DNA from: Candidatus Avelusimicrobium vaccinum
GTDB lineage: Bacteria > Elusimicrobiota > Elusimicrobia > Elusimicrobiales > Elusimicrobiaceae
Reading direction: 5' to 3'
Assembly: GCA_902794895.1 (NCBI GenBank)
Contig: CADBIY010000001.1
Location: forward strand, 1 to 64,000
Length of the DNA: 64,000 bases
Positions 44,044 through 53,794 of this stretch are shown in pieces. Under the pieces are notes generated by a model. That model saw nothing but the letters and a program-made list of their open reading frames with translations, was not told the origin of the DNA and made no database searches. The translations under genes were made by a program, and so were the position numbers. Position 1 is the first letter of the stretch. Every line of letters starts with the position of its first letter.

Positions 44044-44684
44044 AGAAAATTGTACTCGCAGATGATCATGCCATTGTACGTCAGGGGGTACGTGCCGTGG
44101 TGGAAAACTTAGGCAAAAATATGCAAATTGTTGCGGAAGTTTCTAATGGAAAAGAATTAGTAGACTATGCAAAAAAACACCAAGCCGACGTATATGTAGT
44201 GGATATTTCTATGCCGGTATTAAACGGAATAGAAGCCGTAGAACGGATGGTGAAAAATGATCCGCAAGTTAAAGTAGTGATACTCAGCATGTATGATGAC
44301 CGGTTATCTGTAGAAAAATCGCTGAAGGCGGGGGCTAAAGGGTTTATTGTAAAAGTGTCCGCAGCGGACGAAATTGTAGATGCTATTGAAGAAGTTTGTG
44401 CCGGTCGTTTTTATTTATGCAGTAAAGTTTCTAAATATATTGTACAAGGTTTTTTGGGAAAAACAGGTGGCCGCCGCCGAGACTCTTCCGGCTTAACGCC
44501 CAAAGAAAAAGAAGTGTTGCAATTGATTGCCGAAGGGTATAGCAGTAAACAAATTGCCAAAAATTTTAATTTATCGCTCAATACAATTCATGTGCACCGG
44601 AACAATATCATGAAAAAACTTGGGATTCATAAACAAGCCGAGTTAGTCCGATACGCATTGAAAGAAGGAATAGCACAATTATAG
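44040..44684 (+). CDS. NarL/FixJ-family response regulator
   Basis: 214 residues from the ATG at 44040 (SD gggggag). Receiver domain with acidic pair in ADDH, phospho-acceptor Asp55 (VVDISMP) and conserved Lys (FIVKVSA). LuxR-type HTH in the last 65 residues (LTPKEKEVLQLIAEGYSSKQIA; VHRNNIMKKLGI). Cognate of the preceding kinase. Target genes are unknown. Confidence 0.94.
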   Translation: MKKIVLADDHAIVRQGVRAVVENLGKNMQIVAEVSNGKELVDYAKKHQADVYVVDISMPVLNGIEAVERMVKNDPQVKVVILSMYDDRLSVEKSLKAGAKGFIVKVSAADEIVDAIEEVCAGRFYLCSKVSKYIVQGFLGKTGGRRRDSSGLTPKEKEVLQLIAEGYSSKQIAKNFNLSLNTIHVHRNNIMKKLGIHKQAELVRYALKEGIAQL

Positions 44685-44691
44685 GGATTAT

Positions 44692-45279
44692 ATGCGAATT
44701 ATTGCTGGAACCGCCCGAGGACGGAAAATATTCTCGGTATCTAAAAATTTACCGGTTAAACCGATATCGGACCGGATTAAACAGTCGGTGTTTGATATCA
44801 TCCGTCCCCGTATTACCGGGGCGTATATGCTGGATTTGTTTGCAGGAACGGGAAACGTATCCTTGGAAGCACTCTCTCGCGGGGCTGCCAAAACGGTGAT
44901 GGTAGACCGTGAACCGGCCTGTATTAAAAATATGCACCGCAATTTGGTGCATTTAGGTTTTGAAGACCGGGCTAACGTGTTGCGCGGGGATGTATTAAAA
45001 CCTTTGGATTGGTTGCTTGCATACAGTAACAATGAAGGATATGACCTCATTTTTATGGGGCCGCCTTACCGGGATATTAACAATAAAATGCTTTCTTTTT
45101 CGCAACCGGCATTGCACAATGTGGCGCAGGCGAAGTTACTTGCCAAGAACGGTATTATCATCTTGCAAACGCATAAAACAGAAGCCTTTGAAGTGCCCGA
45201 AAGTTTAGAAATTTACCGCGTCGAAAAATACGGGGATACCCTCGTGCATTTTTTACGTGCGGCATCTACTGAAAAATAA
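44692..45279 (+). CDS. rsmD: 16S rRNA (guanine966-N2)-methyltransferase-like, altered NPPY motif
   Basis: 195 residues of the RsmD family: MRIIAGTARGRKI start, SDRIKQSVFDII, SAM-binding LDLFAGTGNVSLEALSRGA, and motif IV at 120-126. The family normally has [D/N]PPY/F as the catalytic motif; here it is GPPY (Gly123). This may impair activity or be a lineage variant. It starts 7 bases after the response regulator stop; SD is weak. Confidence 0.88.
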   Translation: MRIIAGTARGRKIFSVSKNLPVKPISDRIKQSVFDIIRPRITGAYMLDLFAGTGNVSLEALSRGAAKTVMVDREPACIKNMHRNLVHLGFEDRANVLRGDVLKPLDWLLAYSNNEGYDLIFMGPPYRDINNKMLSFSQPALHNVAQAKLLAKNGIIILQTHKTEAFEVPESLEIYRVEKYGDTLVHFLRAASTEK

Positions 45280-45280
45280 T

Positions 45281-46003
45281 ATGTATAGCGATATTTATGA
45301 ATTAAATTTTTCCAAAATTAAAACGTACCGGGAATGTCCGCTGGAGTATTATCTTAAATACGTGCAGGGCAAACGGGAAGGATTGGTGCCGGCCTCGTCG
45401 CTGGGAGTATCCATTCACCGCACGTTAGAGGAATATCACCGCAACAGTAATGACCCTTCCGAACTTCTTTCGTATTATGATGATTGCTGGTTAGGGGCCG
45501 GATATTCCAGTGCCGGCGAACAAATGGAATGGTACTTGAAAGGGAAAAAAATGTTGGAAATATATGCCCAGCGGGAGTATGAGCGCAAAACAACGGTAGA
45601 TAGTACAGAACGGGAATTTATTTTTGAAGAAAAACCGTGGACTTTCCGCGGGAAGATTGACCGTATTGATAAGCATCCGGACGGAAGTTGGGAAGTGATT
45701 GATTATAAAACCGGAACGGATGTGGATCTGTCGTTAGATATTACCGGTTCGTTGCAATTAGGTATTTATGCCGTAGGGGCCCGGCGGGCGTGGAATTTAA
45801 AGAAAGGAAAAGCCACTTTTTATTATGTGGCTTTTGATCAAACAGTCAGTGCTCCGTTTGAAGCCTTTGATGAACGTAAAATTTTAGATACTTTTATTGA
45901 GGTGGGTAAAAAAATAGAAGTCAATGATTTTGAACCCAATCTGGCCCAATGCGAGCATTGTCCTTTTAATACGCGGTGTAATAAAACAGCTCCTCAAATT
46001 TAG
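45281..46003 (+). CDS. Small PD-(D/E)XK nuclease with Fe-S cysteines (RecB/Cas4-like)
   Basis: 240 residues. The ATG at 45281 is chosen because the upstream in-frame GTG lies within rsmD and has no SD. FSKIKTYRECPLEYYLKYV near the start is typical of the RecB-family nuclease domain. Catalytic core: GKIDRIDKHPDGSWEVIDYKTG (Asp, then Asp-Tyr-Lys). The first Cys plus CEHCPFNTRC near the end fit a [4Fe-4S] site. Resembles the nuclease domain of AddB or Cas4; no cas genes are nearby. Probably DNA repair. Confidence 0.85.
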   Translation: MYSDIYELNFSKIKTYRECPLEYYLKYVQGKREGLVPASSLGVSIHRTLEEYHRNSNDPSELLSYYDDCWLGAGYSSAGEQMEWYLKGKKMLEIYAQREYERKTTVDSTEREFIFEEKPWTFRGKIDRIDKHPDGSWEVIDYKTGTDVDLSLDITGSLQLGIYAVGARRAWNLKKGKATFYYVAFDQTVSAPFEAFDERKILDTFIEVGKKIEVNDFEPNLAQCEHCPFNTRCNKTAPQI

Positions 46004-46014
46004 GGGCTGTTTTT
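45986..46014. terminator. Bidirectional terminator between the nuclease gene and uppP
   Basis: Stem 45986-45994 with 46002-46010 (9 bp, one G-T), T5 on the plus side and TTTATT on the minus side. It overlaps the end of the nuclease reading frame. Confidence 0.75.
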
Positions 46015-46801
46015 ACTTCCAAAAGTAAAACCCGATAATAAAAAGTCCCAGCAGAATCCGGTAATACACAAACACGTCAAAGCGGTGTGTTTTAATGTAT
46101 TTCATCAATCCGCCAATTACAAATAATGCTGCCACGAACGTCGTGATAAATCCGGCCAAAAGCGGAAGGTTAAAATCCGCAGGGGCAAGTTTGCCCGCTT
46201 CTAAGATAGCAGCCCCGGCGATAATGGGGGCCGATAATAAAAACGAAATGCGTGCGCTGGTTGGGCGGGCCAATCCTAAAAATAGGGCTGCGGTGATTGT
46301 AATACCGCTACGGGAAACACCGGGCATAATTGCCAAGGCTTGTGCACACCCAATGAGCAGTATGGTTTTAAAAGATAGGTCAAAAATATCAGCAGGTGCT
46401 GCTTCACGGTTGTGATGATCTGCCCAACCTAACATACAGGCAAACGCGATTAAACAACCCGCAATCATGAGCGGACTGCGAAACGTATGTTCGGCCCAAT
46501 CGTTCAACAAAAAACCGGCGATGGCCGCGGGTAAGGTCGCGGCGGCCAAATACCATAGTAATTTTCCTTCCCGGCGGGTGGGGTGGGTCAGCCCCTGTTG
46601 AAGTAACACCCACCAGTCTTTCCAAAAATAGAGCAATACCGCAAGTAACGTAGCGGCATGCAACATAACATCAAATGCAATGCCTTGATAGACTTGTCCC
46701 CGGAAATAGGGCAGTAACACAAGATGAGCAGAACTGGAAATAGGTAAAAACTCTCCCAGCGCTTGTAATAAACCTAATAGAACGGCATCAAAAATCGTCA
46801 T
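46013..46801 (-). CDS. uppP: Undecaprenyl-diphosphatase
   Basis: Recycles the lipid carrier for cell wall and LPS synthesis. 262 residues, about eight membrane helices. BacA motifs GLLQALGEFLPISSSAHL (Glu-rich site; residues about 9-26) and PGVSRSGITITAALFLGL (catalytic Ser/Arg). No SD seen. Divergent from addB. Confidence 0.96.
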   Translation of the reverse strand: MTIFDAVLLGLLQALGEFLPISSSAHLVLLPYFRGQVYQGIAFDVMLHAATLLAVLLYFWKDWWVLLQQGLTHPTRREGKLLWYLAAATLPAAIAGFLLNDWAEHTFRSPLMIAGCLIAFACMLGWADHHNREAAPADIFDLSFKTILLIGCAQALAIMPGVSRSGITITAALFLGLARPTSARISFLLSAPIIAGAAILEAGKLAPADFNLPLLAGFITTFVAALFVIGGLMKYIKTHRFDVFVYYRILLGLFIIGFYFWK

Positions 46802-46857
46802 ATTCTTTGAAAGTTAGTCCAAAAATGCAATAATTAAGATACATCTATTTTACTATT

Positions 46858-46863
46858 TATAGT
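46858..46863 (+). promoter_or_regulatory. -10-like box directly before addB
   Basis: TATAGT, then tggggt and the ATG at 46870. Near-leaderless; the G run could be a weak SD only on a longer transcript. Confidence 0.4.
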
Positions 46864-46869
46864 TGGGGT

Positions 46870-49800
46870 ATGGAACTTTTTTACGCACACTATCCGGATT
46901 TGGAAAAATCTTTCTTACAGTATGTGTCCTCGGAGCGAAAGCAGGCGTTGGAACCGTGGCTGGTGGTGTGCTCGTCCCGTTTTTTGTCTAAACGGCTATC
47001 TACCTTATTGGCCCAACAGCAGGGTGCGGTGGCAAATATTCATTTTGTAACCAGTAATACACTCTTGATGAAATTGGATGAAGAAGCCGGCCCGGGGTTG
47101 CCGGTTTTCCCTCAAGATCATTTGCGTGATTTTCTCATTAAGGAGATTTTAGCGGAACCGGCCCTGAATCGGTATCCTGTTTCACGCAGTTTTGTGCAAG
47201 CGCTCAAATCTTCCTTGCGTGATTTAGCAGATTGTTTGGTGGAGCCGGACGTCATGGCGGAACATTTACTCACTTCGCAGGATCCGGTTTTTACGCAAGA
47301 TTATGAACGGATGGAATGGCTTACGAGTCTCTATCGCCGTTATTTAGAGAGGGAAGGGCATGTTTCGGGATTTCGCCCCTACCAGCAATTATTTGAAAGG
47401 GCCCTGAAACAAATTGAAAAATCAACGTATCTAACCCATTTCAACCGGATTGTCTGGTATGGATTTTACGATATGCCGGGCCGGTTGTTGGAGTTTGTAA
47501 ACCAGTTAAAAATACATAAGAGGCTTGTTGTTTTTGCCCCCTATGCGGCGGTGCCTGCCTATCAATTTGCAAAGAAATTTTTTGAAACAAACTGGTTAGG
47601 TAATACGCAAGCAAAACCGCTTGATACGCAAAGTTCTTTTGTTTTGCAGCCGGCGATGCCGTATTTATTTGCTTCGCAAGGAAGTGCTCCGGTAGAAGGG
47701 TTGGAAATTGTTCCGGCAGGGGATCTTTCCGGGGAAGTTTTTTTTACAGCCAAAAAAATTTTACAGTTAGTGGAAGAACAGGGATTCCAGTTCCGTGATA
47801 TTGCGGTGCTATGTCGGGAAACGGCTCCCTTCCAAGATGAAATCCGGCGCACGTTTTCTCAAAATTGTATTCCGCTCAATACTTCTTTTTCTTATCCGCT
47901 TGTCAAATTTCCCTTAGGGGTGTTTTGTTTGAATTTACTTTCGTTGGCTTTGAACGGCTTTGAACGGGAAACCGTACTTGCGGTATTGGGCTCTCCTTAT
48001 TTTAGTGCCCCGGATAAATCTTCCTGGTATCGGCAGGCGGCACAATCATTAGCCAACCGGGATTTGAACCAATGGCGTGATTTGTTGCCACAGGTATCCA
48101 ATTACGATCCGGCCTTGCTTGCATGGTTGGAACATTGCCGGCAGATATTACAGCAGTTAGAGGAAAGCCGCGCATGGCAAGAACAAGTGAACCGGGCGCT
48201 CACCTTTTTGAAAGGACAAATTGAACCAACGATTTTGGACGCAAAAGAAGCCGCGTTGTTTGAATCGGTTTGTAATTGTATCCGGTCTTTAGCAAATTTT
48301 TCGGCAGTGCGTGCGTATAGCCAACCGGGTGAATTTATTCGGGAGTTAATCAGTGCCTTGAACGGTCTTACCTTCCACGAAGTGGAAAACGTGCAAGAGG
48401 GAGTGACTTTTACAGATGTGCAGCGCGCACGCGGGGTATCGTTTAAAGTGGTATTTTTACTGGGAATGAACGAAAAGAATTTTCCGTTACTTCAACCGGA
48501 AGATCCTATTTTGCGGGACCGTTACCGGTATATTTTACGGGATGTGTTAGGTTATTGGATTAATCAGCAAACGGAACGCGCGGAAGAAGAACGATTATTG
48601 TTTTTTAGCGCAATTACATCCGCGAGGGATAAACTGTTCGTTACTTATGCACACGCGGGAGCGGACGGAAAGGAAGCGGTCCCTTCGGTTTATGTGGCAG
48701 AATTAGCCCGTGCTACACAGACGGATTGGAAAGCCGACAGCGCGTTAAAAATTAGCGGGCGTATGAGCGAAAGAATCGGCGCCGTTCCGGTCCGTTTACT
48801 GACCTTCAAAGAACTATCTTATTGCTTAATTCTTACCCCGCAAGAAGCGGCGGAACGGTATGAACAGGCCGGTTTATGGACGGATGAAAAGGCCCGTGCG
48901 CTTTCTTTTGCGCTGGGAATTCGTCGGTTGGGAAGTCCCTCCGGGCAAGACGGATTTATCCAAAGCGGAAATGAAATTTTTGAACAGATCAATCAAACGG
49001 CGGGCTTTTCTCCTTCTGCTTTACAGGAACTGGCCGCCTGTCCGATGAAATATTTCTTTCATAAAGGGTTACATTTAGAAGAACCGGACGAAAAACTTAG
49101 TCGGTGGGAATGGTCGGCGGACAAGCGCGGTACGGCGTATCATGAAATTATGGAAGAATTTTATAAAACGCTTTTAAAATTGGGGCTTACCCACCAACTT
49201 TTTGACACGGGGATCGCCGAATATGTGCAACGGGCTTTGTCCCGCCGGTATACGGTTCAAAGCGCAGCCCGTTTTGGGATTTATCCGTTGGTGTGGGAAC
49301 TGATTTTAACACAACTGCGCGAACAACTGATTGCCTTCGCACAGGCAGACATAAAAAAATTAGGAGATTTTACACCGGAGTTATTTGAAAAAGAATTTTC
49401 TCATATTCAAATACCAAAAATTCCGTTTGTGTTACAGGGAATTATTGACCGTATTGATATAGACCGTGTACATAAACAGTTTATTGTAGCGGATTATAAA
49501 TCGTCTAAAAAGGGCGGAAAAGATTTATCAAAGGCATTTTTTACCCATTTAATTTTTCAACCTTTCTTATATATTTTAGCGGCCCAACAACTGCCCCAAT
49601 TAGCCGGATTTTCTTCGGCGGGATCGTGCTTGCTTGCCGTACGTCCGAACTATTCCCGCCGTGATTTGTCGCCGCAAGAAGTTGAAGCCATGCGCCCGCA
49701 GGCGGAGAAATTTTTAACGCAATTGGCTCATTTAATAAAGCAGGGATCTTTTTTCTTAAATCCAACGGATTTATGTGCTTATTGTCCGTATGCCCTGATT

Positions 49801-49890
49801 TGCCGCAAAGACAGTTTTACCTGTTTAATGCGTGCGCGCCGCAGTGCGCCCAGCCGCCGGTTAGAGGAGGCACGTTATGGTGTATCATGA
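46870..49890 (+). CDS. addB: AddB-like exonuclease/helicase subunit
   Basis: 1006 residues; partner of AddA in double-strand break resection. Inactive-helicase-like N-terminal region with GVSFKVVFLLGMNEKNFPLL, then a C-terminal PD-(D/E)XK nuclease (ALQELAACPMKYFFHK; GIIDRIDIDRVHKQFIVADYKSS). Fe-S Cys in CPMKYFF and CAYCPYALIC. No clear Walker A is seen. Its stop overlaps the addA start by 14 bp. Confidence 0.88.
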   Translation: MELFYAHYPDLEKSFLQYVSSERKQALEPWLVVCSSRFLSKRLSTLLAQQQGAVANIHFVTSNTLLMKLDEEAGPGLPVFPQDHLRDFLIKEILAEPALNRYPVSRSFVQALKSSLRDLADCLVEPDVMAEHLLTSQDPVFTQDYERMEWLTSLYRRYLEREGHVSGFRPYQQLFERALKQIEKSTYLTHFNRIVWYGFYDMPGRLLEFVNQLKIHKRLVVFAPYAAVPAYQFAKKFFETNWLGNTQAKPLDTQSSFVLQPAMPYLFASQGSAPVEGLEIVPAGDLSGEVFFTAKKILQLVEEQGFQFRDIAVLCRETAPFQDEIRRTFSQNCIPLNTSFSYPLVKFPLGVFCLNLLSLALNGFERETVLAVLGSPYFSAPDKSSWYRQAAQSLANRDLNQWRDLLPQVSNYDPALLAWLEHCRQILQQLEESRAWQEQVNRALTFLKGQIEPTILDAKEAALFESVCNCIRSLANFSAVRAYSQPGEFIRELISALNGLTFHEVENVQEGVTFTDVQRARGVSFKVVFLLGMNEKNFPLLQPEDPILRDRYRYILRDVLGYWINQQTERAEEERLLFFSAITSARDKLFVTYAHAGADGKEAVPSVYVAELARATQTDWKADSALKISGRMSERIGAVPVRLLTFKELSYCLILTPQEAAERYEQAGLWTDEKARALSFALGIRRLGSPSGQDGFIQSGNEIFEQINQTAGFSPSALQELAACPMKYFFHKGLHLEEPDEKLSRWEWSADKRGTAYHEIMEEFYKTLLKLGLTHQLFDTGIAEYVQRALSRRYTVQSAARFGIYPLVWELILTQLREQLIAFAQADIKKLGDFTPELFEKEFSHIQIPKIPFVLQGIIDRIDIDRVHKQFIVADYKSSKKGGKDLSKAFFTHLIFQPFLYILAAQQLPQLAGFSSAGSCLLAVRPNYSRRDLSPQEVEAMRPQAEKFLTQLAHLIKQGSFFLNPTDLCAYCPYALICRKDSFTCLMRARRSAPSRRLEEARYGVS

Positions 49891-52800
49891 AGACCGTGAA
49901 AAAGTGCAAACGCTGCTTCATAAAAATTTAGTGGTGGAAGCCGGGGCAGGAACTGGGAAAACTACCTTGCTTATTACCCGTTTATGTACCGCGGTACTTG
50001 CCCAAGGAATTGCAGTGGAAAAGATGGTCGCTTTAACATTTACGGAAAAAGCCGCCGCCGAAATTAAAACGCGTCTTATTATGCAGTTACATTCGGTACT
50101 TGCCGAATTGGAGGCGCCGGAACAAACGCGGTTGGTACGTTTATTGACTGAATTTTTTTCTATACGCAAAGACCTCATTCGCAGCCGGGCCGAAGCCGCG
50201 TTGGCACGGCTGGATCATGCACATATCGGCACCATTCACAGTTTTTGCGCGGATATTTTAAAAACATTTCCGTTAGAAGCCGGATTAGCCCCTCAGGCTG
50301 AAATTGATTCCGGTCAAAAAGCCCAACACGTTTTTGATGCGCATTGGCATACTTTTTTAGACCGGGAGTTAGGAGTCCAGGCACCGCGTGCGGAACAGTG
50401 GAAACGTGTTTTGCCGGAAATATCTTTGGAAGACTTAAAAGCATTTGCACAAGAGTTATGCAGCGGTAAAATTGCTTCTTATAATTATTTTTCCCATGCG
50501 GATTTATTGGCCGCTTTATGTGAAGAAAAAGCCAAGCAAGCCGCCGCTTGGAGTACCGCATTTCTGGGAGGAGCCAAATCCCCCAGAAATTGTGAAAAGG
50601 CGTTATCTTGGGCGGCCGTCTCCCTGCGCCGTTCGGCTTTGTTTTTGCGGAAACAGGAATTTCCATCTGCCCCGGAAAACGATCCGCCTGCTTTTCCGGC
50701 TGAAGCGGTAAAAGGGTGGGAACCGGAAATTTTTGAACAGGCCCGTGCGCTGGTGGCTTTCGCCAAAAAACTGGTTGTTGAAAAACAACAATGCTTTTTG
50801 GATGCGTTTGAACTGGTGCATCCGATTGTGGAACAAATCCGAAATGATTATTTACAAGAAGGAATTTTGAGTTTTGATGATTTAATTGTTAAAACGCGTG
50901 ATCTGCTTCAAAAAGATTTATACGTCCGCCGCTTGTTAAAAGAGAAATTTGATCTGTTATTTATTGATGAATTTCAAGATACAGATCCCGTCCAGGGAGA
51001 ACTGTTGTTACTGCTTGCGGAAGAAAAAACCGGCTCGGCTCCGCGTTGGCAGGAGGTGCGTTTAGCACCGGGAAAACTGTTTGTAGTGGGGGACCCCAAA
51101 CAATCCGTTTACCGCTTTCGGGGAGCCGATATTACCGCGTATGAATTATTTACCGATCTTATCTTAAAACAAGGCGGGGAAAAATGTTTTTTACAGCAAA
51201 ATTTTAGATGCGCGCCGGATATTGTAACGGTAGCCAATGAAGTTTGCCGCCGGGCTATGGTGCAGGAAACCTCTTTTCAGCCGGCCTATGTGCCTATTTT
51301 TGCGGCAAAACCGAATCGCGGTCAGGCCGTGCAATGGCTATTTATTCTGCCTCCCGACAAAATTGTACAGGCAGATGATTATCGGCATAATCAAGCGGAG
51401 CAGATTGCCCGTTGGATTGAAGCCCATGTGGGTAAAGATGTATTAGCAAACGGGAAAAAAATGACGTATGGAGATATTGCGATTTTATCGCGTGCCTCCA
51501 CCACGGCATGGCCGTATACGGATGCATTGCGCCGTCATGGTATTGCTTTTAATATCGAAAAAGATAAAGACTATTACCGTAAGCAGGAAATTAATGATTT
51601 CTTGAATCTGTTGCAAGTAATTGCAGATCCTGTTAACCAGACGGCTTTAGTGGGGGTTTTGCGCAGTCCTTTGGGTGGATTTAGTGATGAGGCTATTTAT
51701 CAAATCGTCAAGCGGGGAGAACTAAATCTCAAGGCAAAGACACAAGATCCTGCCCTTCGTGCTTGCTACCAACTGCTTCAGTATTTTGTACAAAAAGCCG
51801 GACGAACCCCTTTAAAAGATTTATTACACGAGATTCTGGACCGAACCTTTTTCCCGGAAGTATGTGCTGCCGCATATGATGGGGAACGTTCATTGGCGGT
51901 TTTGCAGCGTTTTGTGCGTTTGGCAGAAGGATATGCCGCGCAAAACCCGACTTCTTTGGGACAGTTTTTGGCGGAACTGCGGGAACGCCTGTTTGAGAAA
52001 CCGGAGTTGCTGGATGAAGGCATCAAAGACGATATTAAAGATGCTGTTTCTGTGATGTCCATTCACAAATCTAAAGGATTGGAGTTTCCTGTTGTTATTT
52101 TAGCCGATTTATCCAAACGGGAAGGAGGAACGTCGTCCAAACCTACCGGGCATATTTTTTCTTGGCAATATAATATGCACGGGTTACGGGCCGGTAAAAT
52201 TTGTGACGCAAACCTGGCTTTTTTGGAAGAAGAACAAAAAAAACATGCCCGGTGCGAGGAAATTCGTATTTTGTATGTGGCGTTAACACGTGCTCGGGAA
52301 AAAATGCTTTTGGTGGCAGATCCGCGTAAAGGAGCGGATAAAGCCGCCGGTGCTTTTAGTGCGGCCGGACTATTCCCAACCGGGAAAGAAAAAATGATTG
52401 AATCGGAAGAAGTACAAATTCCAGTGCAATCGTTTCCGTATGTCGAGCCGGACAGTTTCATCTATCAACAAACTCCGGTTCCGGTTTCCGGGGTGGACTC
52501 CGGGACTGTGATTGCTTGGAAGCAGGCCGCTGCGGCACGCTTAGCACGTTATGAGCAAATAAAAAGAGAAACTGTATTATCGCCCAGTGAACAAGTGCAG
52601 GAATCGGCCTCCCTTTCACCCCAACAACGTATTGGTGCCGAAGTAGGGACGGTTTGCCATCGTGCGTTGGAATATTTACTGACTCACCCGGACGGAGAAC
52701 TCCGGCAGGCAGTTGCGTATGCGGCCTCAGGGGAAAGTACTTCTCAAGCGCATGCATTGGAACTGTTACAACCTTTTGTTAAAACACCTCTTTGGAAACA

Positions 52801-53086
52801 AATAAATCAATCCCGTGTGTTGGCAACGGAAATGCCTTTTACACTGCAGACACGGCAAGGGGCTGTTTCGGGTATTGTAGATGCAGTTTTGCAACAGGAG
52901 GACGGTTGCCTTTGGGTAGTAGACTATAAAACCGATCAAGTAGAAAACAAAAATACAAAAGGTCTTCTTGAAAAATATCGCCCCCAATTAACCGTGTACC
53001 GGCAGGCCCTGCGGCAACTTTTCCCGGGCACAAAAATCCGGGTATCCGCGGTGTTTATTCGGGCATTTGCGGCAGAAGATTTATAA
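49877..53086 (+). CDS. addA: AddA/RecB-like UvrD helicase-nuclease
   Basis: 1069 residues. UvrD-type motor: Walker A EAGAGTGKTT (21-30), DEFQDTDPVQ, GDPKQSVYRFRGAD, MSIHKSKGLEFPVVIL, YVALTRAREKMLLV. C-terminal nuclease with IVDAVLQQEDGCLWVVDYKTDQ. With AddB forms the break-processing complex that loads RecA. The same operon continues with ybaB. Confidence 0.93.
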   Translation: MVYHEDREKVQTLLHKNLVVEAGAGTGKTTLLITRLCTAVLAQGIAVEKMVALTFTEKAAAEIKTRLIMQLHSVLAELEAPEQTRLVRLLTEFFSIRKDLIRSRAEAALARLDHAHIGTIHSFCADILKTFPLEAGLAPQAEIDSGQKAQHVFDAHWHTFLDRELGVQAPRAEQWKRVLPEISLEDLKAFAQELCSGKIASYNYFSHADLLAALCEEKAKQAAAWSTAFLGGAKSPRNCEKALSWAAVSLRRSALFLRKQEFPSAPENDPPAFPAEAVKGWEPEIFEQARALVAFAKKLVVEKQQCFLDAFELVHPIVEQIRNDYLQEGILSFDDLIVKTRDLLQKDLYVRRLLKEKFDLLFIDEFQDTDPVQGELLLLLAEEKTGSAPRWQEVRLAPGKLFVVGDPKQSVYRFRGADITAYELFTDLILKQGGEKCFLQQNFRCAPDIVTVANEVCRRAMVQETSFQPAYVPIFAAKPNRGQAVQWLFILPPDKIVQADDYRHNQAEQIARWIEAHVGKDVLANGKKMTYGDIAILSRASTTAWPYTDALRRHGIAFNIEKDKDYYRKQEINDFLNLLQVIADPVNQTALVGVLRSPLGGFSDEAIYQIVKRGELNLKAKTQDPALRACYQLLQYFVQKAGRTPLKDLLHEILDRTFFPEVCAAAYDGERSLAVLQRFVRLAEGYAAQNPTSLGQFLAELRERLFEKPELLDEGIKDDIKDAVSVMSIHKSKGLEFPVVILADLSKREGGTSSKPTGHIFSWQYNMHGLRAGKICDANLAFLEEEQKKHARCEEIRILYVALTRAREKMLLVADPRKGADKAAGAFSAAGLFPTGKEKMIESEEVQIPVQSFPYVEPDSFIYQQTPVPVSGVDSGTVIAWKQAAAARLARYEQIKRETVLSPSEQVQESASLSPQQRIGAEVGTVCHRALEYLLTHPDGELRQAVAYAASGESTSQAHALELLQPFVKTPLWKQINQSRVLATEMPFTLQTRQGAVSGIVDAVLQQEDGCLWVVDYKTDQVENKNTKGLLEKYRPQLTVYRQALRQLFPGTKIRVSAVFIRAFAAEDL

Positions 53087-53123
53087 AAGATACAATATAT
53101 TCATTCTAATTAAGGGGAAAATT

Positions 53124-53420
53124 ATGTTTGATAAATTAGGACAACTTAAAGATTTGTGGAAACTAAAAAACCAAATGGAAGAAATTAAAAAACGGCTGGA
53201 TAATATGGTAATTAAAGTAGACAGCCCCCGTCATTTGGTAGAAATTACTATTTCCGGTTCACAAGAAGTAAAGGAAGTACGTGTAGAACCGATTGCCAAG
53301 AATTTTACGGAAGCGGAAATTGCCGAAGATTTAAAAGCCGTTATCAATAAGGCCGTGCGCGACAGTCAAATGATGGCTGCCCAAGCCATGGGTAATTTTG
53401 GCGGAATTCCTCAAGCCTAG
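53124..53420 (+). CDS. YbaB/EbfC-family nucleoid-associated protein
   Basis: 98 residues from the ATG at 53124 (SD aagggga). Coiled-coil start (LKDLWKLKNQMEEIKKRL), central EITISGSQEVKEVRVEP and a C-terminal Met/Gly tail match YbaB/EbfC DNA-binding dimers. These genes commonly sit beside recombination genes (recR, dnaX); here it follows addAB. Confidence 0.92.
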   Translation: MFDKLGQLKDLWKLKNQMEEIKKRLDNMVIKVDSPRHLVEITISGSQEVKEVRVEPIAKNFTEAEIAEDLKAVINKAVRDSQMMAAQAMGNFGGIPQA

Positions 53421-53423
53421 CGT

Positions 53424-53789
53424 ATGTATCCACCTAAAACTATTGCCGTAATCGGTGCCTCCCAAAATCCGGAAAAATACGGATACAAAATTATGAAAAC
53501 CCTATTGGATGCAGGGCTGGAAGTTTATGGCATTAATCCCAAAGGCGGCGCTATTGGAAAACATACTTTTTTTAATTCTTTACAAGCCGTTACGGGTCCT
53601 ATAGACGTTGCTATTTTAGTGATTCCCCCGGCTGGGTTAGTGCAAGCGGTAAAAGCGTGTATTGAAAAAAATGTCCGCGAAATTTGGTTTCAACCGGGAG
53701 CACGTGATCCGTTGGCTTTTGAAAAAGCCGCTTCCGCAGGTATTCAAGCCGTAAACGGTTGTTTTATGGCGGAAAACGGTTTTTGGTAA
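53424..53789 (+). CDS. CoA-binding domain protein (YccU-like)
   Basis: 121 residues, one Rossmann CoA_binding_2 domain: TIAVIGASQNPEKYGYKIMK (about 6-25) and INPKGG, ending IQAVNGCFMAE with the family's conserved Cys. Physiological role is not known for the family. It starts 3 bases after the ybaB stop. Confidence 0.9.
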   Translation: MYPPKTIAVIGASQNPEKYGYKIMKTLLDAGLEVYGINPKGGAIGKHTFFNSLQAVTGPIDVAILVIPPAGLVQAVKACIEKNVREIWFQPGARDPLAFEKAASAGIQAVNGCFMAENGFW

Positions 53790-53794
53790 TTACC

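Noticed and set aside
45281-46003. Cas4 and a CRISPR-Cas locus
   Set aside because: The nuclease is Cas4-like, but no cas1, cas2 or repeat array was seen anywhere in the window.
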